From: Clostridiales bacterium
GTDB lineage: Bacteria; Bacillota; Clostridia; Oscillospirales; CAG-382
Assembly: GCA_003452915.1 (NCBI GenBank)
Contig: DMMZ01000034.1
Coordinates: forward strand, 1 to 17,857
DNA length: 17,857 bases
Direction of reading: 5' to 3'
Shown: positions 6,842-14,736 of the stretch, piece by piece
Layout: every line of letters starts with the position of its first letter
Position numbering within the stretch: position 1 is the stretch's first letter
Notes under the pieces: model-generated
Databases searched by the model: none
Seen by the model: only the letters and a program-made list of their open reading frames with translations
Told to the model about the DNA's origin: nothing
Program-made: the position numbers and the translations under genes

Positions 6842-7285
6842 TTACATTTCTTTGGTATAAATAATAATATTTACAGGTCCGTCATTTACTGCTGTAATTT
6901 TCATACTCGCACCGAAAACTCCGGTTTGTACGGGTAATTTCTCTGATATCAAATCAATTAATCTATCATAATATTCTTTTGCTTTTTCAGCCTTTGCAGC
7001 CGAAATAAAGTCAGGACGGCGACCATGCTTCACAGAGCCACAGAGAGTAAAGTTTGAGATAAGTAAAATACTGCCGCCAATGTCGGAAGCGGATAAAGAT
7101 ATCTTGCCGTTCTCATCCTTGAAAATACGCACTTCAGGGATTTTTTTGACAGCTATTAAAAGGTCACAGTCTGTATCATCTTCCTCAACGCCAACAAAAA
7201 CCAACAATCCCCTGTCTATTTTGCCTGATGTAACACCGTCGACAACACATTCAGCAGACAATACCCGTTGTATGATTATTTTCAT
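6842..7285 (-). CDS. dtd: D-aminoacyl-tRNA deacylase
   Basis: Cleaves D-amino acids (and glycine mischarged on tRNA-Ala) from tRNA in the cytoplasm. 147 residues, the normal length. MKIIIQRVLSAECVVDG, GLLVFVGVEEDDT, RIFKDENGKISLSASDIGG (split), GRRPDF at 88-93, and TGVFGASMKI all follow the family. Both signature motifs are slightly altered: SQxTL reads S77-N-F-T-L81 and NxGPxT reads N134-D-G-P137-V-N139. The Gly-Pro pair that forms the chiral filter is intact. The ATG at 7285 has AAAGGG about 12 bases upstream. It follows rel after a structured 177-base gap and is 9 bases before hemZ. rel-dtd-hemZ is a common clostridial order. Confidence 0.93.
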   Translation of the reverse strand: MKIIIQRVLSAECVVDGVTSGKIDRGLLVFVGVEEDDTDCDLLIAVKKIPEVRIFKDENGKISLSASDIGGSILLISNFTLCGSVKHGRRPDFISAAKAEKAKEYYDRLIDLISEKLPVQTGVFGASMKITAVNDGPVNIIIYTKEM

Positions 7286-7462
7286 AAATACGATTATCCC
7301 TTTCCGTGGAGCTTACGCCAACAGCATTGTATGAAATTTACACTTTCATACATTAGAATTGTGCCGCTCCGGCAACAGCATCTTGCCGTAAACGGCAAGT
7401 TAATTACATGCACCCCTTGCAGTAAGGCACAAAACCGTGTTTGAAAAATTTATTTTTCAAAC
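7286..7462 (-). other. rel-dtd intergenic region with several inverted repeats
   Basis: No gene in this 177-base stretch. It holds: TTTGAAAAA/TTTTTCAAA (7440-7448 with 7453-7461, 4-base loop) directly after the rel stop; outer arms TTGTGCC (7359-7365) and GGCACAA (7426-7432); CTTGCCGT/ACGGCAAG (7382-7389 with 7392-7399); and TGTATGAAA/TTTCATACA (7328-7336 with 7344-7352, 7-base loop). CGGCAA (7370-7375) can also pair with TTGCCG (7383-7388), which excludes the third hairpin. A near-repeat ATGCTGTTG occurs twice on the minus strand. This may be a structured leader of dtd, a processing site, or the relic of a small intergenic repeat. Confidence 0.55.
7328..7352. repeat. 9-bp perfect inverted repeat upstream of dtd
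   Basis: TGTATGAAA, 7 bases, TTTCATACA, ending 43 bases before the dtd start codon. No U-tract follows, so it does not look like a terminator. It could be an operator or an RNA hairpin in the dtd leader. Confidence 0.55.
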
Positions 7463-9664
7463 TCAACTCTTACCTCTGGTTATATCACGTATATTCTTCA
7501 ATTTTTTTAATGCGTTCATGATACTTTTTAAATGTTCAATACCGCTGCATTTTACGCCCACAGTTATAATAATCTCATGATCGTTTTCTCTTGTGCTAAT
7601 TGAAGTAACAGCGACTTTCATGTCGCTTAGTGCTACAGAAACATCGGCAATTATTTTCGGAGTGTAAATCGCATAAATATTCAAAACAGCTTCAAAGCTG
7701 CCATATATATTCTTTTCAATCTTCTTTGACCATGAGGCTACAACCCATCTGTCTTTATCTTGGGCCTTTAATAAACCAACTTGTGCGTTGGGACACTCGT
7801 ACTTATGGATAGAGACTCCGTAACCTTTGGTAATAAAACCGACTATATTGTCACCCGGGAGCGGATTGCAGCATTTTGCAAATTTAACCGAACAGCCCTC
7901 GACGCTGTCGATAATTACACTCTCGGCATTAGAACGTCCTTTACGGTCATGACGAGCCGTTTTTTCAACAATATTTTCATCTGTTTCTTCAATCTCAGAG
8001 GGTTGAACAACACGTAAAAATTCATCCCTGAGTTTAATCGAAATCTTGTTGACAGACATACCGCCAAAGCCGATATTGTTATACAAGTCGTCAACCTCGG
8101 GCACACCGATACGGTTTGCAACATTCTTAACAATCTCAATCTTTTGGGCTTCGGAAAAACTTCTGCCGTACCGCTTTAGTTCTCTGTCAATCTCCAACTT
8201 TCCGACGATAATATTCTCAGGACGCATCTCACGCTTGAAGAATTGACGTATTTTATTTTTAGCTTCACCTGAACGAACGATTTTTAACCAATCTCGGCTC
8301 GGTCCTTTGGAGGATGTGCTTGTCAGTATCTCAACTATCTGACCGGTCTGCAAAATACTGTCTATGGTTACTATATTACCATTTATCTTTGCTCCGACCA
8401 TCTTGTTTCCGACAGCCGAGTGGATTGCATAAGCGAAGTCTATCGGCGTGCTACCATTTGGAAGATTGACAACATCACCCTTTGGAGTAAAGACGAATAT
8501 TTCATCCTCAAACAAATCTATTTTTAAGGGTCTAAAAAATTCATCGGGGTCATCAATATCTTTCTCTGTTTCAAGCAGTGTGCGGATCCATTGCAACTTT
8601 TGGTCAATTATCGCCTTTGCTTGCTCGCCGGATTTATATTTCCAATGTGCGGCAAGACCATATTCGGCAACGGTATGCATATCCCATGTTCTTATCTGAA
8701 CCTCAAAGGGAATACCCTCTTTGCCCATTACCGTTGTGTGTAACGAACGATAAAGGTTAGGCTTAGGGTTTGATATATAATCCTTGAATCTTCCCGGAAT
8801 AGAATTAAAACGCTCATGTATAATACCGAGAACCGTATAACAGTCAAGCTCTGTATCAACAAGAATCCTAATAGCATAAAAATCATATATCTCATCAAAG
8901 CTCTTGCTTTGGTTGTACATCTTCTTATAGATGCTGTAAATTGATTTTATTCTACCCTCCAGCTTGTACTTAATTCCGTAATCTAAAAGACCTTCTTCTA
9001 CTATCTTAGTAGCTTTTTCAAGGAAATTTCTATTCTCGCCAAATCGTTTTTCTGTATCTTTTTTTACTTCATCAAAACCGATCGGATCAAGATATTGAAG
9101 CGCAAGCATCTCAAGCTCCTGCTTGATACGCTGTATACCAAGCCTGTGTGCAAGCGGAGCATAAACATGCATTGTTTCAAGAGCGATAGTACGCTGCTTT
9201 TCCGGTGTGCGAAAATTAAGTGTACGCATATTATGAAGACGATCAGCGAGTTTTATAAAGATAACACGCAAATCCTTTGACATAGCAAGAAACATCTTTC
9301 GAAGATTTTCGATGCTTTCTTCCTGCTTTGTTTCAAATGGTATATGTATAAGCTTGGTAACGCCATCAACGATGTCGGCAATTTCAGCTCCGAACTCTTT
9401 TTTAATAAGCGGTAAATCAACAAATTCACAACAATCTTCAAGTGTGTCATGCAAAAGAGCAGCACAAATGGAATCCGTATCAAGCTGCAAATCGGCTACT
9501 ATTTCTGCCACAGCAAGTGGATGCGTTATATAAGGCTCACCGGAAATGCGGCATTGTCCGCTATGCATTTTTTCGGCGAAAAGGTATGCCTTATTTATTT
9601 TCTCGATATCATAATTACCGTTTTTTCTTAACCTTTCGAGAAAATCCTCAATGCTTAGTTCCAT
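7463..9664 (-). CDS. rel: Bifunctional (p)ppGpp synthetase/hydrolase Rel
   Basis: Makes and degrades the stringent-response alarmone (p)ppGpp on the ribosome. 733 residues, full length. The HD hydrolase domain shows H48 and HDTLED (72-77), so hydrolysis looks active. The synthetase domain shows GRIKSIYSIYKKM (about 237-249), RFKD (292-295, the RxKD form of bifunctional Rel enzymes), YRSLHTTV (305-312) and EVQIRT (321-326). Then come a TGS domain (about 388-452, from DEIFVFTPKGDVVNLPNG), a conserved-Cys region KCCNPLPGD, and a C-terminal ACT domain. Preceded by recJ with a 50-base gap. The apt gene often found between recJ and rel in Firmicutes is absent. Confidence 0.97.
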   Translation of the reverse strand: MELSIEDFLERLRKNGNYDIEKINKAYLFAEKMHSGQCRISGEPYITHPLAVAEIVADLQLDTDSICAALLHDTLEDCCEFVDLPLIKKEFGAEIADIVDGVTKLIHIPFETKQEESIENLRKMFLAMSKDLRVIFIKLADRLHNMRTLNFRTPEKQRTIALETMHVYAPLAHRLGIQRIKQELEMLALQYLDPIGFDEVKKDTEKRFGENRNFLEKATKIVEEGLLDYGIKYKLEGRIKSIYSIYKKMYNQSKSFDEIYDFYAIRILVDTELDCYTVLGIIHERFNSIPGRFKDYISNPKPNLYRSLHTTVMGKEGIPFEVQIRTWDMHTVAEYGLAAHWKYKSGEQAKAIIDQKLQWIRTLLETEKDIDDPDEFFRPLKIDLFEDEIFVFTPKGDVVNLPNGSTPIDFAYAIHSAVGNKMVGAKINGNIVTIDSILQTGQIVEILTSTSSKGPSRDWLKIVRSGEAKNKIRQFFKREMRPENIIVGKLEIDRELKRYGRSFSEAQKIEIVKNVANRIGVPEVDDLYNNIGFGGMSVNKISIKLRDEFLRVVQPSEIEETDENIVEKTARHDRKGRSNAESVIIDSVEGCSVKFAKCCNPLPGDNIVGFITKGYGVSIHKYECPNAQVGLLKAQDKDRWVVASWSKKIEKNIYGSFEAVLNIYAIYTPKIIADVSVALSDMKVAVTSISTRENDHEIIITVGVKCSGIEHLKSIMNALKKLKNIRDITRGKS

Positions 9665-9714
9665 TTATATAATCGTGCCTTTCTTCGGCATCTATGCCTG
9701 AATTAAGATGTGCT

Positions 9715-11841
9715 TTATATTTCATACTTCTCTTCCTCGGTATATAAATAATGCTTTCTCTTTATTGTTCCCAAAATTTTAGAATCGTCAAGATTTACCT
9801 TTTTTACGATCGGAAGGAATTCCATTTCAAAAATATCACCCTTGCCAATATAGTTCATCTTGACAATACTTTCCTGCGAAAGTACGTCAAAAATTATCCT
9901 TATCTTACAGGTATTTAATTCAAGTTTTTCTTTTATGCATACCTGCTTGCAAACCGAAACAACCGACATTTTACGTTGTTTTGTATTCATTTCTTTTTTC
10001 AGAAATCTGAATACTGCACGGAAATCTGTTAAGGTCGGAAAAATCGAAACAGGTAGTTTATCATGATTACTTTCGTCACAGATTTTCTCGTATAAAATGT
10101 CTCCGTATTCTCTTTTTTCGCTCTCTGCCTCGCTGTGTTTTACCGCCCTTATCAAAAGCTGTGGGGTTTGTATTCCCATGTATTCATTAACATCAACCGA
10201 AAAAGCAATATCGCAGACATCATCGATGTAAAAACGAAGATTGTTTTGTGACATTCCAAAATATACACCGTTAAGTTCCTGATTTTTAGTGCCTGTAAAT
10301 AGCGGTCTTAGCTTTAGTCTTACATGCTTACCGCCCGAAAGTGAGTTAATATCGGATATAACGACATTCCTCATAACAAAAATAGGAACAGGGTTTTGCA
10401 ATCCGAAAGGTTCCAGCCATTGAATTTCCTCAATACTCTGCAGATTAATCTCGTCAAAATCAACCTCACAGTCAACATCAATGGTTAAAACACTCTCTGT
10501 CTGAGGTAGAAATTCTTCGGTGTATTCATTAATTCGCCTGCGGAATTCCTCGATATTTTTCTCTTCTATTGAAAGACCGGCGGCAAGTTCATGTCCACCG
10601 TATTCTATAAGCAAATCGCTGCATGCTGATAACGCATCCATAAGTGAGAAGCCTTTGACACTTCTTCCCGAACCTTTTCCAATTCCGTCCGAAACAGAAA
10701 AGAGTATGCAGGGCAATGAATATTTTTCAGCTATTTTTGATGCAACAACACCAATAACGCCTTGATGCCAACCATGCGAGCTTAATACTAAAAATTTATT
10801 ATCACTTTGCAATGTCGAAATTTCTGCAATCGCTTGCTCATAAATTTCCTGCTCTGTTTTCTGTCTTAATTTATTAATTTCACAAAGCTCCATGGCTATA
10901 AAATCGGCAGCATCCTGATTGTCAGAAAGCAATAATTCAACCGCTCTTGAAGCGGATGAAATTCTACCTGCTGCATTTAGTCGTGGAGCTATAATATATC
11001 CCACAGTTGAAGAAATTATTTTTTTACAATTCTTATCATTCTTAATTACACCCGATTGTTGCATTAGTGCGTATAAACCGGGGTAGGAAGTATTTTCAAG
11101 TTTTTTTAATCCGATGCTGGTAATGCATCTGTTCTCATCTATAATAGGCATTACATCAGCAATTGTTCCGATTGCAACAATCTCTGCGTATCTGTCACAA
11201 ATATACTGAGTATCACCATCCAAAGCACATAATAATTTAAAAACAACACCTACGCCTGCAAGCTGCTTAAAAGGATAATCGGAATCTTCTCTGTGAGGGT
11301 TAACTACCGCAACCGCATTAGGAAGAGTTGTGCGGCAGCTGTGATGATCGGTAATAATCATATCTATTCCGAGTTGTTTTGCCAAGTCAACTTCCTCGAT
11401 TGCTGTAATTCCCGTATCGACAGTTATTACAAGATCAACTTCACCTTGCATCCGCGATATAAAGGATGTGTTTAGACCATATCCTTCGGTAATACGCTCG
11501 GGAATAAAATAATGGCAGTTAACGCCTTTTTCGATAAGATATGTATATAAAAGTGTTGTGGCAGTAACCCCGTCAACATCATAATCTCCGTAAATACAAA
11601 CTCTTTGATGATTAGTAATAGCGTAATTTATACGCTCAACTGCTTTATCCATATCCTTTAATAAAAAAGGATCGTGTAAAATAAAACTTTCCTTGCAAAG
11701 AAATGCTCTGGCTTTCTCTGGTGTGTCCAGTTCTCTGTTATAAAGCAGTTTTGCGGTAACAGGTAATAAATCGAGTTCACGCTGGAGTACAGCACATTTT
11801 TCTTTGTCTGTTTTTTGTATTAACCATCTGCGTGTATTCAA
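9715..11841 (-). CDS. recJ: Single-stranded-DNA-specific exonuclease RecJ
   Basis: 5'-3' single-strand DNA exonuclease of the DHH family, acting in recombination and mismatch or base-excision repair. 708 residues. Catalytic motifs in order: GDYDVDG (85-91), VDTGI (141-145), TDHHS (164-168), NPHR (181-184), AGVGV (195-199), then the DHHA1 domain with SHGWHQGVIGVVASKIAEKY, GKGSGRSVKGF and YGGHELAAGL, and an OB-fold region after it. About 150 C-terminal residues extend beyond the E. coli-like core, as in Bacillus RecJ. The start is TTG at 11841 with GAAGG seven bases upstream; no better start is near. 34 bases after cdaR. Confidence 0.96.
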   Translation of the reverse strand: MNTRRWLIQKTDKEKCAVLQRELDLLPVTAKLLYNRELDTPEKARAFLCKESFILHDPFLLKDMDKAVERINYAITNHQRVCIYGDYDVDGVTATTLLYTYLIEKGVNCHYFIPERITEGYGLNTSFISRMQGEVDLVITVDTGITAIEEVDLAKQLGIDMIITDHHSCRTTLPNAVAVVNPHREDSDYPFKQLAGVGVVFKLLCALDGDTQYICDRYAEIVAIGTIADVMPIIDENRCITSIGLKKLENTSYPGLYALMQQSGVIKNDKNCKKIISSTVGYIIAPRLNAAGRISSASRAVELLLSDNQDAADFIAMELCEINKLRQKTEQEIYEQAIAEISTLQSDNKFLVLSSHGWHQGVIGVVASKIAEKYSLPCILFSVSDGIGKGSGRSVKGFSLMDALSACSDLLIEYGGHELAAGLSIEEKNIEEFRRRINEYTEEFLPQTESVLTIDVDCEVDFDEINLQSIEEIQWLEPFGLQNPVPIFVMRNVVISDINSLSGGKHVRLKLRPLFTGTKNQELNGVYFGMSQNNLRFYIDDVCDIAFSVDVNEYMGIQTPQLLIRAVKHSEAESEKREYGDILYEKICDESNHDKLPVSIFPTLTDFRAVFRFLKKEMNTKQRKMSVVSVCKQVCIKEKLELNTCKIRIIFDVLSQESIVKMNYIGKGDIFEMEFLPIVKKVNLDDSKILGTIKRKHYLYTEEEKYEI

Positions 11842-11875
11842 TAAACCACCTTCATTCTGCTATATAAATTATTTT

Positions 11876-13159
11876 TTATTGTTGAGAATCTACCCTAACA
11901 GTATATTCACCATATACATAAACGCCGTAAATTTCATCTGCAAAAGTAAAGTCAACATAAGCGACCTCATTGCCGTCGTCATCGAAAAATACTCCGGCTG
12001 CGTCAATAGAAGCTGTTATTTGATCTTTCATCATTCCGCTCAGTATCTCCCTATTGCCGACAACAGTAACGGTAACTCCACTTGTTGGAATTATATTTGC
12101 ACCGTCAATTTGTGTTACATTAATTTCGTCAACCGATACCGAAAACTTTTTCTTTGTAATATCGGGAATTTTTATTTCTGCGGTTATTTGAACTTCTCCG
12201 CTTACAATTTCTACACCCGCAGGTAAAAGTGGTCTTAGAAATAAGGTTTCTTTTATTGTATCTCTGAGGTCATAGGCTGTTTCATCTAAATTTATTGTGA
12301 CCTGTGATATACTGTCGATCAAGTTTATATTGCCGGATATTGTTATATATTCTTGAGAAAGGGTAATAACTGCGCTTTCCGATGTAAAAATTCCACCAGT
12401 TAAAGCTATTTTAACCGGCACGGTTTTTTCCTTTTCAACCGAAATATAAACATATGCGTCTTCTTTGTTAAGCTTGACATATTTGTTGGTAACAGGCTCA
12501 CCGTTATCGTATTTTAAAAACATTGGACCGTATGCTGTTATTGAACCGGTAACCTCACCGAGAGAGAGCTCTACATAAGCGGAATTTATTTTATCAATTT
12601 CACTTTTAGGCCCTTCAACGGTGACAACAACAGGGTTTACATCCTTCTGTCCTATCTTAAGTCCCTCAGGCAGTATATAGTCACTGGTTATAACACTCAC
12701 AGGCACAGTTTTTAAAATGAATTCATCAAGATAAAGCTGCACACTTATTAATGATTGTGCTTTTATGCCAATACCGTTAGGTGCGGTAACATTTATATCT
12801 ATATCGTTATATCCTGCCTTATCAACTTCCGAAACATCAATCATCGCTGTCAAATCTTCTGCTTTTAAATTATTAATTTCGCTTCTCTTACCTGCAATGG
12901 TTACAGAAATTTCTATATTTATATCCTCTGTGATCATAAACTGCTTATTTTCTCTGAGCTTGTCAATACCGGTTATTGTAACAGATACTCCTGGTATTTC
13001 TCGTTCAAATATTGCAGTGTCATAGCCAATTACATAAAACCATAATATCAATGCTCCTAAAAACGCTGAAACGATAACGATATAATAATATGGCTTTTTC
13101 TTTTTTATTGGAGGTAGAAACAATTGTTCACCGCTCTTGGAGGATGTATTTTTATCCAA
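11876..13159 (-). CDS. cdaR: CdaR/YbbR-domain regulator of diadenylate cyclase
   Basis: Membrane-anchored protein that modulates CdaA activity. 427 residues: a short cytoplasmic Lys-rich N-terminus, one membrane segment at about 24-44 (YYYIVIVSAFLGALILWFYV), then an extracellular part with about four YbbR repeats of roughly 80-95 residues. Recurrent beta-strand pattern lines include VPVSVITSDYILPEGLKIG, VVVTVEGPKSEIDKIN, and VTVVGNREILSGM. The start is TTG at 13159 with AAGGAG nine bases upstream. It lies 13 bases after cdaA and is almost certainly translated from the same mRNA. glmM, the usual third gene of the cdaA-cdaR-glmM operon, does not follow. Confidence 0.93.
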   Translation of the reverse strand: MDKNTSSKSGEQLFLPPIKKKKPYYYIVIVSAFLGALILWFYVIGYDTAIFEREIPGVSVTITGIDKLRENKQFMITEDINIEISVTIAGKRSEINNLKAEDLTAMIDVSEVDKAGYNDIDINVTAPNGIGIKAQSLISVQLYLDEFILKTVPVSVITSDYILPEGLKIGQKDVNPVVVTVEGPKSEIDKINSAYVELSLGEVTGSITAYGPMFLKYDNGEPVTNKYVKLNKEDAYVYISVEKEKTVPVKIALTGGIFTSESAVITLSQEYITISGNINLIDSISQVTINLDETAYDLRDTIKETLFLRPLLPAGVEIVSGEVQITAEIKIPDITKKKFSVSVDEINVTQIDGANIIPTSGVTVTVVGNREILSGMMKDQITASIDAAGVFFDDDGNEVAYVDFTFADEIYGVYVYGEYTVRVDSQQ

Positions 13160-13172
13160 TTATTACCACTCC

Positions 13173-14057
13173 TTACTTAATCTTTTTATTGCCGTTTCTG
13201 TTAAAAATTTTCCCAATAACTCTTTCGGTGATAGCATTTTTTTCTTCACTTAAAAGAAGGTTTTTAAGGCGTTCCTCCAGTGTTTTTCTTGAAAAACCAC
13301 GTCTGAGCTCACCATCAACAGCAATAGAAATTATACCTGATTCCTCGGATATAATTAAAACAACAGCATCACTGTTTTCGCTCATACCAATACCTGCTCT
13401 ATGACGGGTTCCCAAATCCTTGACTATATCGGAATTCGTTGAAAGCGGCAGAAAGCAGCCTGCTGCATGAATGCGTCCTCCCCTAATAATTACCGCTCCG
13501 TCATGTAATGGAGCTTTATTGAAAAATATATTGGAAATAAGAAGTGATGATGTTTGAGAGTCTATGATTGTACCTGTCCTTACATAGTCGCCAAGCTTGG
13601 TGCTACGTTCAAAAACCAAAAGTGCACCTGTTTTTGAATTCGACAAGCTCTCGGCGGCAACACAAATTTCTGAAATGCTACTCCTCAAAATAGATTCTGC
13701 GTCTTTATCCATCTTACCTTTAAACCCTTTGAGTGATTCACCGCCCATTTTCTCAAGTGCGCTTCTCAATTCCGGTTGAAATACAATAATAATTGCTATT
13801 AGCCCGACCGAAAATAGGTTTTTAAGTATAAAATTAAGTGCACTCATATCAAGAAAAACACTTAGCAAAAACATAACAAATAAAAATAAAATACCCATAA
13901 GCAACTTGCCTGCGCGTCTGTCGCTGACAAACTTAAAGGTGTAATAAAGAATAAATGCAACTATCAGTATATCAATATAATCAAAGGTTTCCATATTAGA
14001 TAACTGGTTCCATATATTTCCGAAAAAATCACTTAATATCTCTGTTATTTGATCCAT
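13173..14057 (-). CDS. cdaA: Diadenylate cyclase CdaA (DisA_N/DAC domain, membrane-bound)
   Basis: Condenses two ATP into c-di-AMP, which controls potassium and osmolyte transport and wall homeostasis. 294 residues. Three N-terminal membrane helices at about 28-45, 51-69 and 76-95, a linker, then the DAC domain with both catalytic motifs: DGA at 186-188 (APLHDGAVIIRGG) and RHR at 218-220 (LGTRHRAGIGMSE). The C-terminus is short, basic and charged. The ATG at 14057 lies downstream of a strong sigma-A-type promoter at 14103-14132. Followed by cdaR, its known partner. Confidence 0.97.
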   Translation of the reverse strand: MDQITEILSDFFGNIWNQLSNMETFDYIDILIVAFILYYTFKFVSDRRAGKLLMGILFLFVMFLLSVFLDMSALNFILKNLFSVGLIAIIIVFQPELRSALEKMGGESLKGFKGKMDKDAESILRSSISEICVAAESLSNSKTGALLVFERSTKLGDYVRTGTIIDSQTSSLLISNIFFNKAPLHDGAVIIRGGRIHAAGCFLPLSTNSDIVKDLGTRHRAGIGMSENSDAVVLIISEESGIISIAVDGELRRGFSRKTLEERLKNLLLSEEKNAITERVIGKIFNRNGNKKIK

Positions 14058-14102
14058 GATAAATATTGCTCACCTAGCCATTCTTTTATTACTTATTAAA
14101 AT

Positions 14103-14132
14103 ATATTACCACATTTGTCTGTATATTGTCAA
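14103..14132 (-). promoter_or_regulatory. Sigma-A promoter for cdaA-cdaR
   Basis: Minus strand: perfect TTGACA (14132-14127), 18 bases, TAATAT (14108-14103). The -35 hexamer overlaps the TGA stop codon of rdgB. The 71-base gap behind rdgB also carries AGGTGAG, about 12 bases before the cdaA ATG. Consensus and spacing are good and there is no other reason for the gap. Confidence 0.75.
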
Positions 14133-14734
14133 GCTTTGTTGGGGTCAAAAATAACTTCAAATTGCTGTAGAGCTTTACCTCTATGGCTTATTTGATTCTT
14201 AGTTTCTATATCAAGCTCCGCAAAGCTCTTTTTTAATGGTTCGTAGTAAAAAATCGGATCATATCCGAAAGTACCATTGCCTGTTTTTTCGGTTAAAATG
14301 ACACCCTCACAGGTTCCTTTGGCATACAGAGTTCTTCCGTCAGGAAAGTAAGCACATAAAACACTCACAAAGCGCGCAGTGCGTTTTTCTTTTGGTACAC
14401 CGTCTAATTCCCTTAACAGCTTTTTTATATTATCCTCGCTGTTGCAACCCTCTCCTGCATATCTTGCTGAAAAAACACCTGGTTTTCCACCTAAGAAATC
14501 AACCTTAAGACCCGAATCATCTGCTATCGCAACCAAACCTGTCGCTCTGCAGACAGTATTTGCTTTTATATATGCGTTTCCCTCAAAAGTATCCGCATCT
14601 TCAATAATCTCATCGTAAAAACCAACTTCTGCAAGAGTTTTTATGTCTAATTGTTCAGGAAATTTTTTGTCAAAAAAATCCGCAAGCTCGGCAACCTTAT
14701 GAGAGTTATTGGTAGCAAAAACTATTGTTTTCAA
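14129..14734 (-). CDS. rdgB: XTP/dITP diphosphatase (RdgB/HAM1 family)
   Basis: Removes deaminated purine nucleotides (XTP, dITP, ITP) from the pool by pyrophosphohydrolysis. 201 residues. Motifs: ATNNSHK (7-13), ADDSGL (71-76), GVFSARYAG (86-94), FGYDPIF (156-162) and SHRGKA (183-188), all family signatures. The start is TTG at 14734 with GGAG ten bases upstream inside the ftsY end, two bases after the ftsY stop. It ends inside the cdaA promoter. With mazG it gives the window two house-cleaning nucleotide pyrophosphohydrolases. Confidence 0.96.
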   Translation of the reverse strand: MKTIVFATNNSHKVAELADFFDKKFPEQLDIKTLAEVGFYDEIIEDADTFEGNAYIKANTVCRATGLVAIADDSGLKVDFLGGKPGVFSARYAGEGCNSEDNIKKLLRELDGVPKEKRTARFVSVLCAYFPDGRTLYAKGTCEGVILTEKTGNGTFGYDPIFYYEPLKKSFAELDIETKNQISHRGKALQQFEVIFDPNKA

Positions 14735-14736
14735 TG

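Noticed and set aside
7440..7461. Hairpin directly after rel as an intrinsic terminator
   Set aside because: The stem is almost all A/T and no U-tract follows the 3' arm on the minus strand, so termination is not supported; kept only as a repeat in the gap description.
9665..9714. Small dyad GGCAT/ATGCC between recJ and rel as a regulatory site
   Set aside because: Only 5-bp arms with a 2-base loop in a 50-base gap; easily chance.
11804..12226. Plus-strand frame of 140 codons over the cdaR end
   Set aside because: Rich in Cys, Tyr, Asn and Ile, with no domain pattern; it is antisense to the YbbR repeats, whose frame is well supported.
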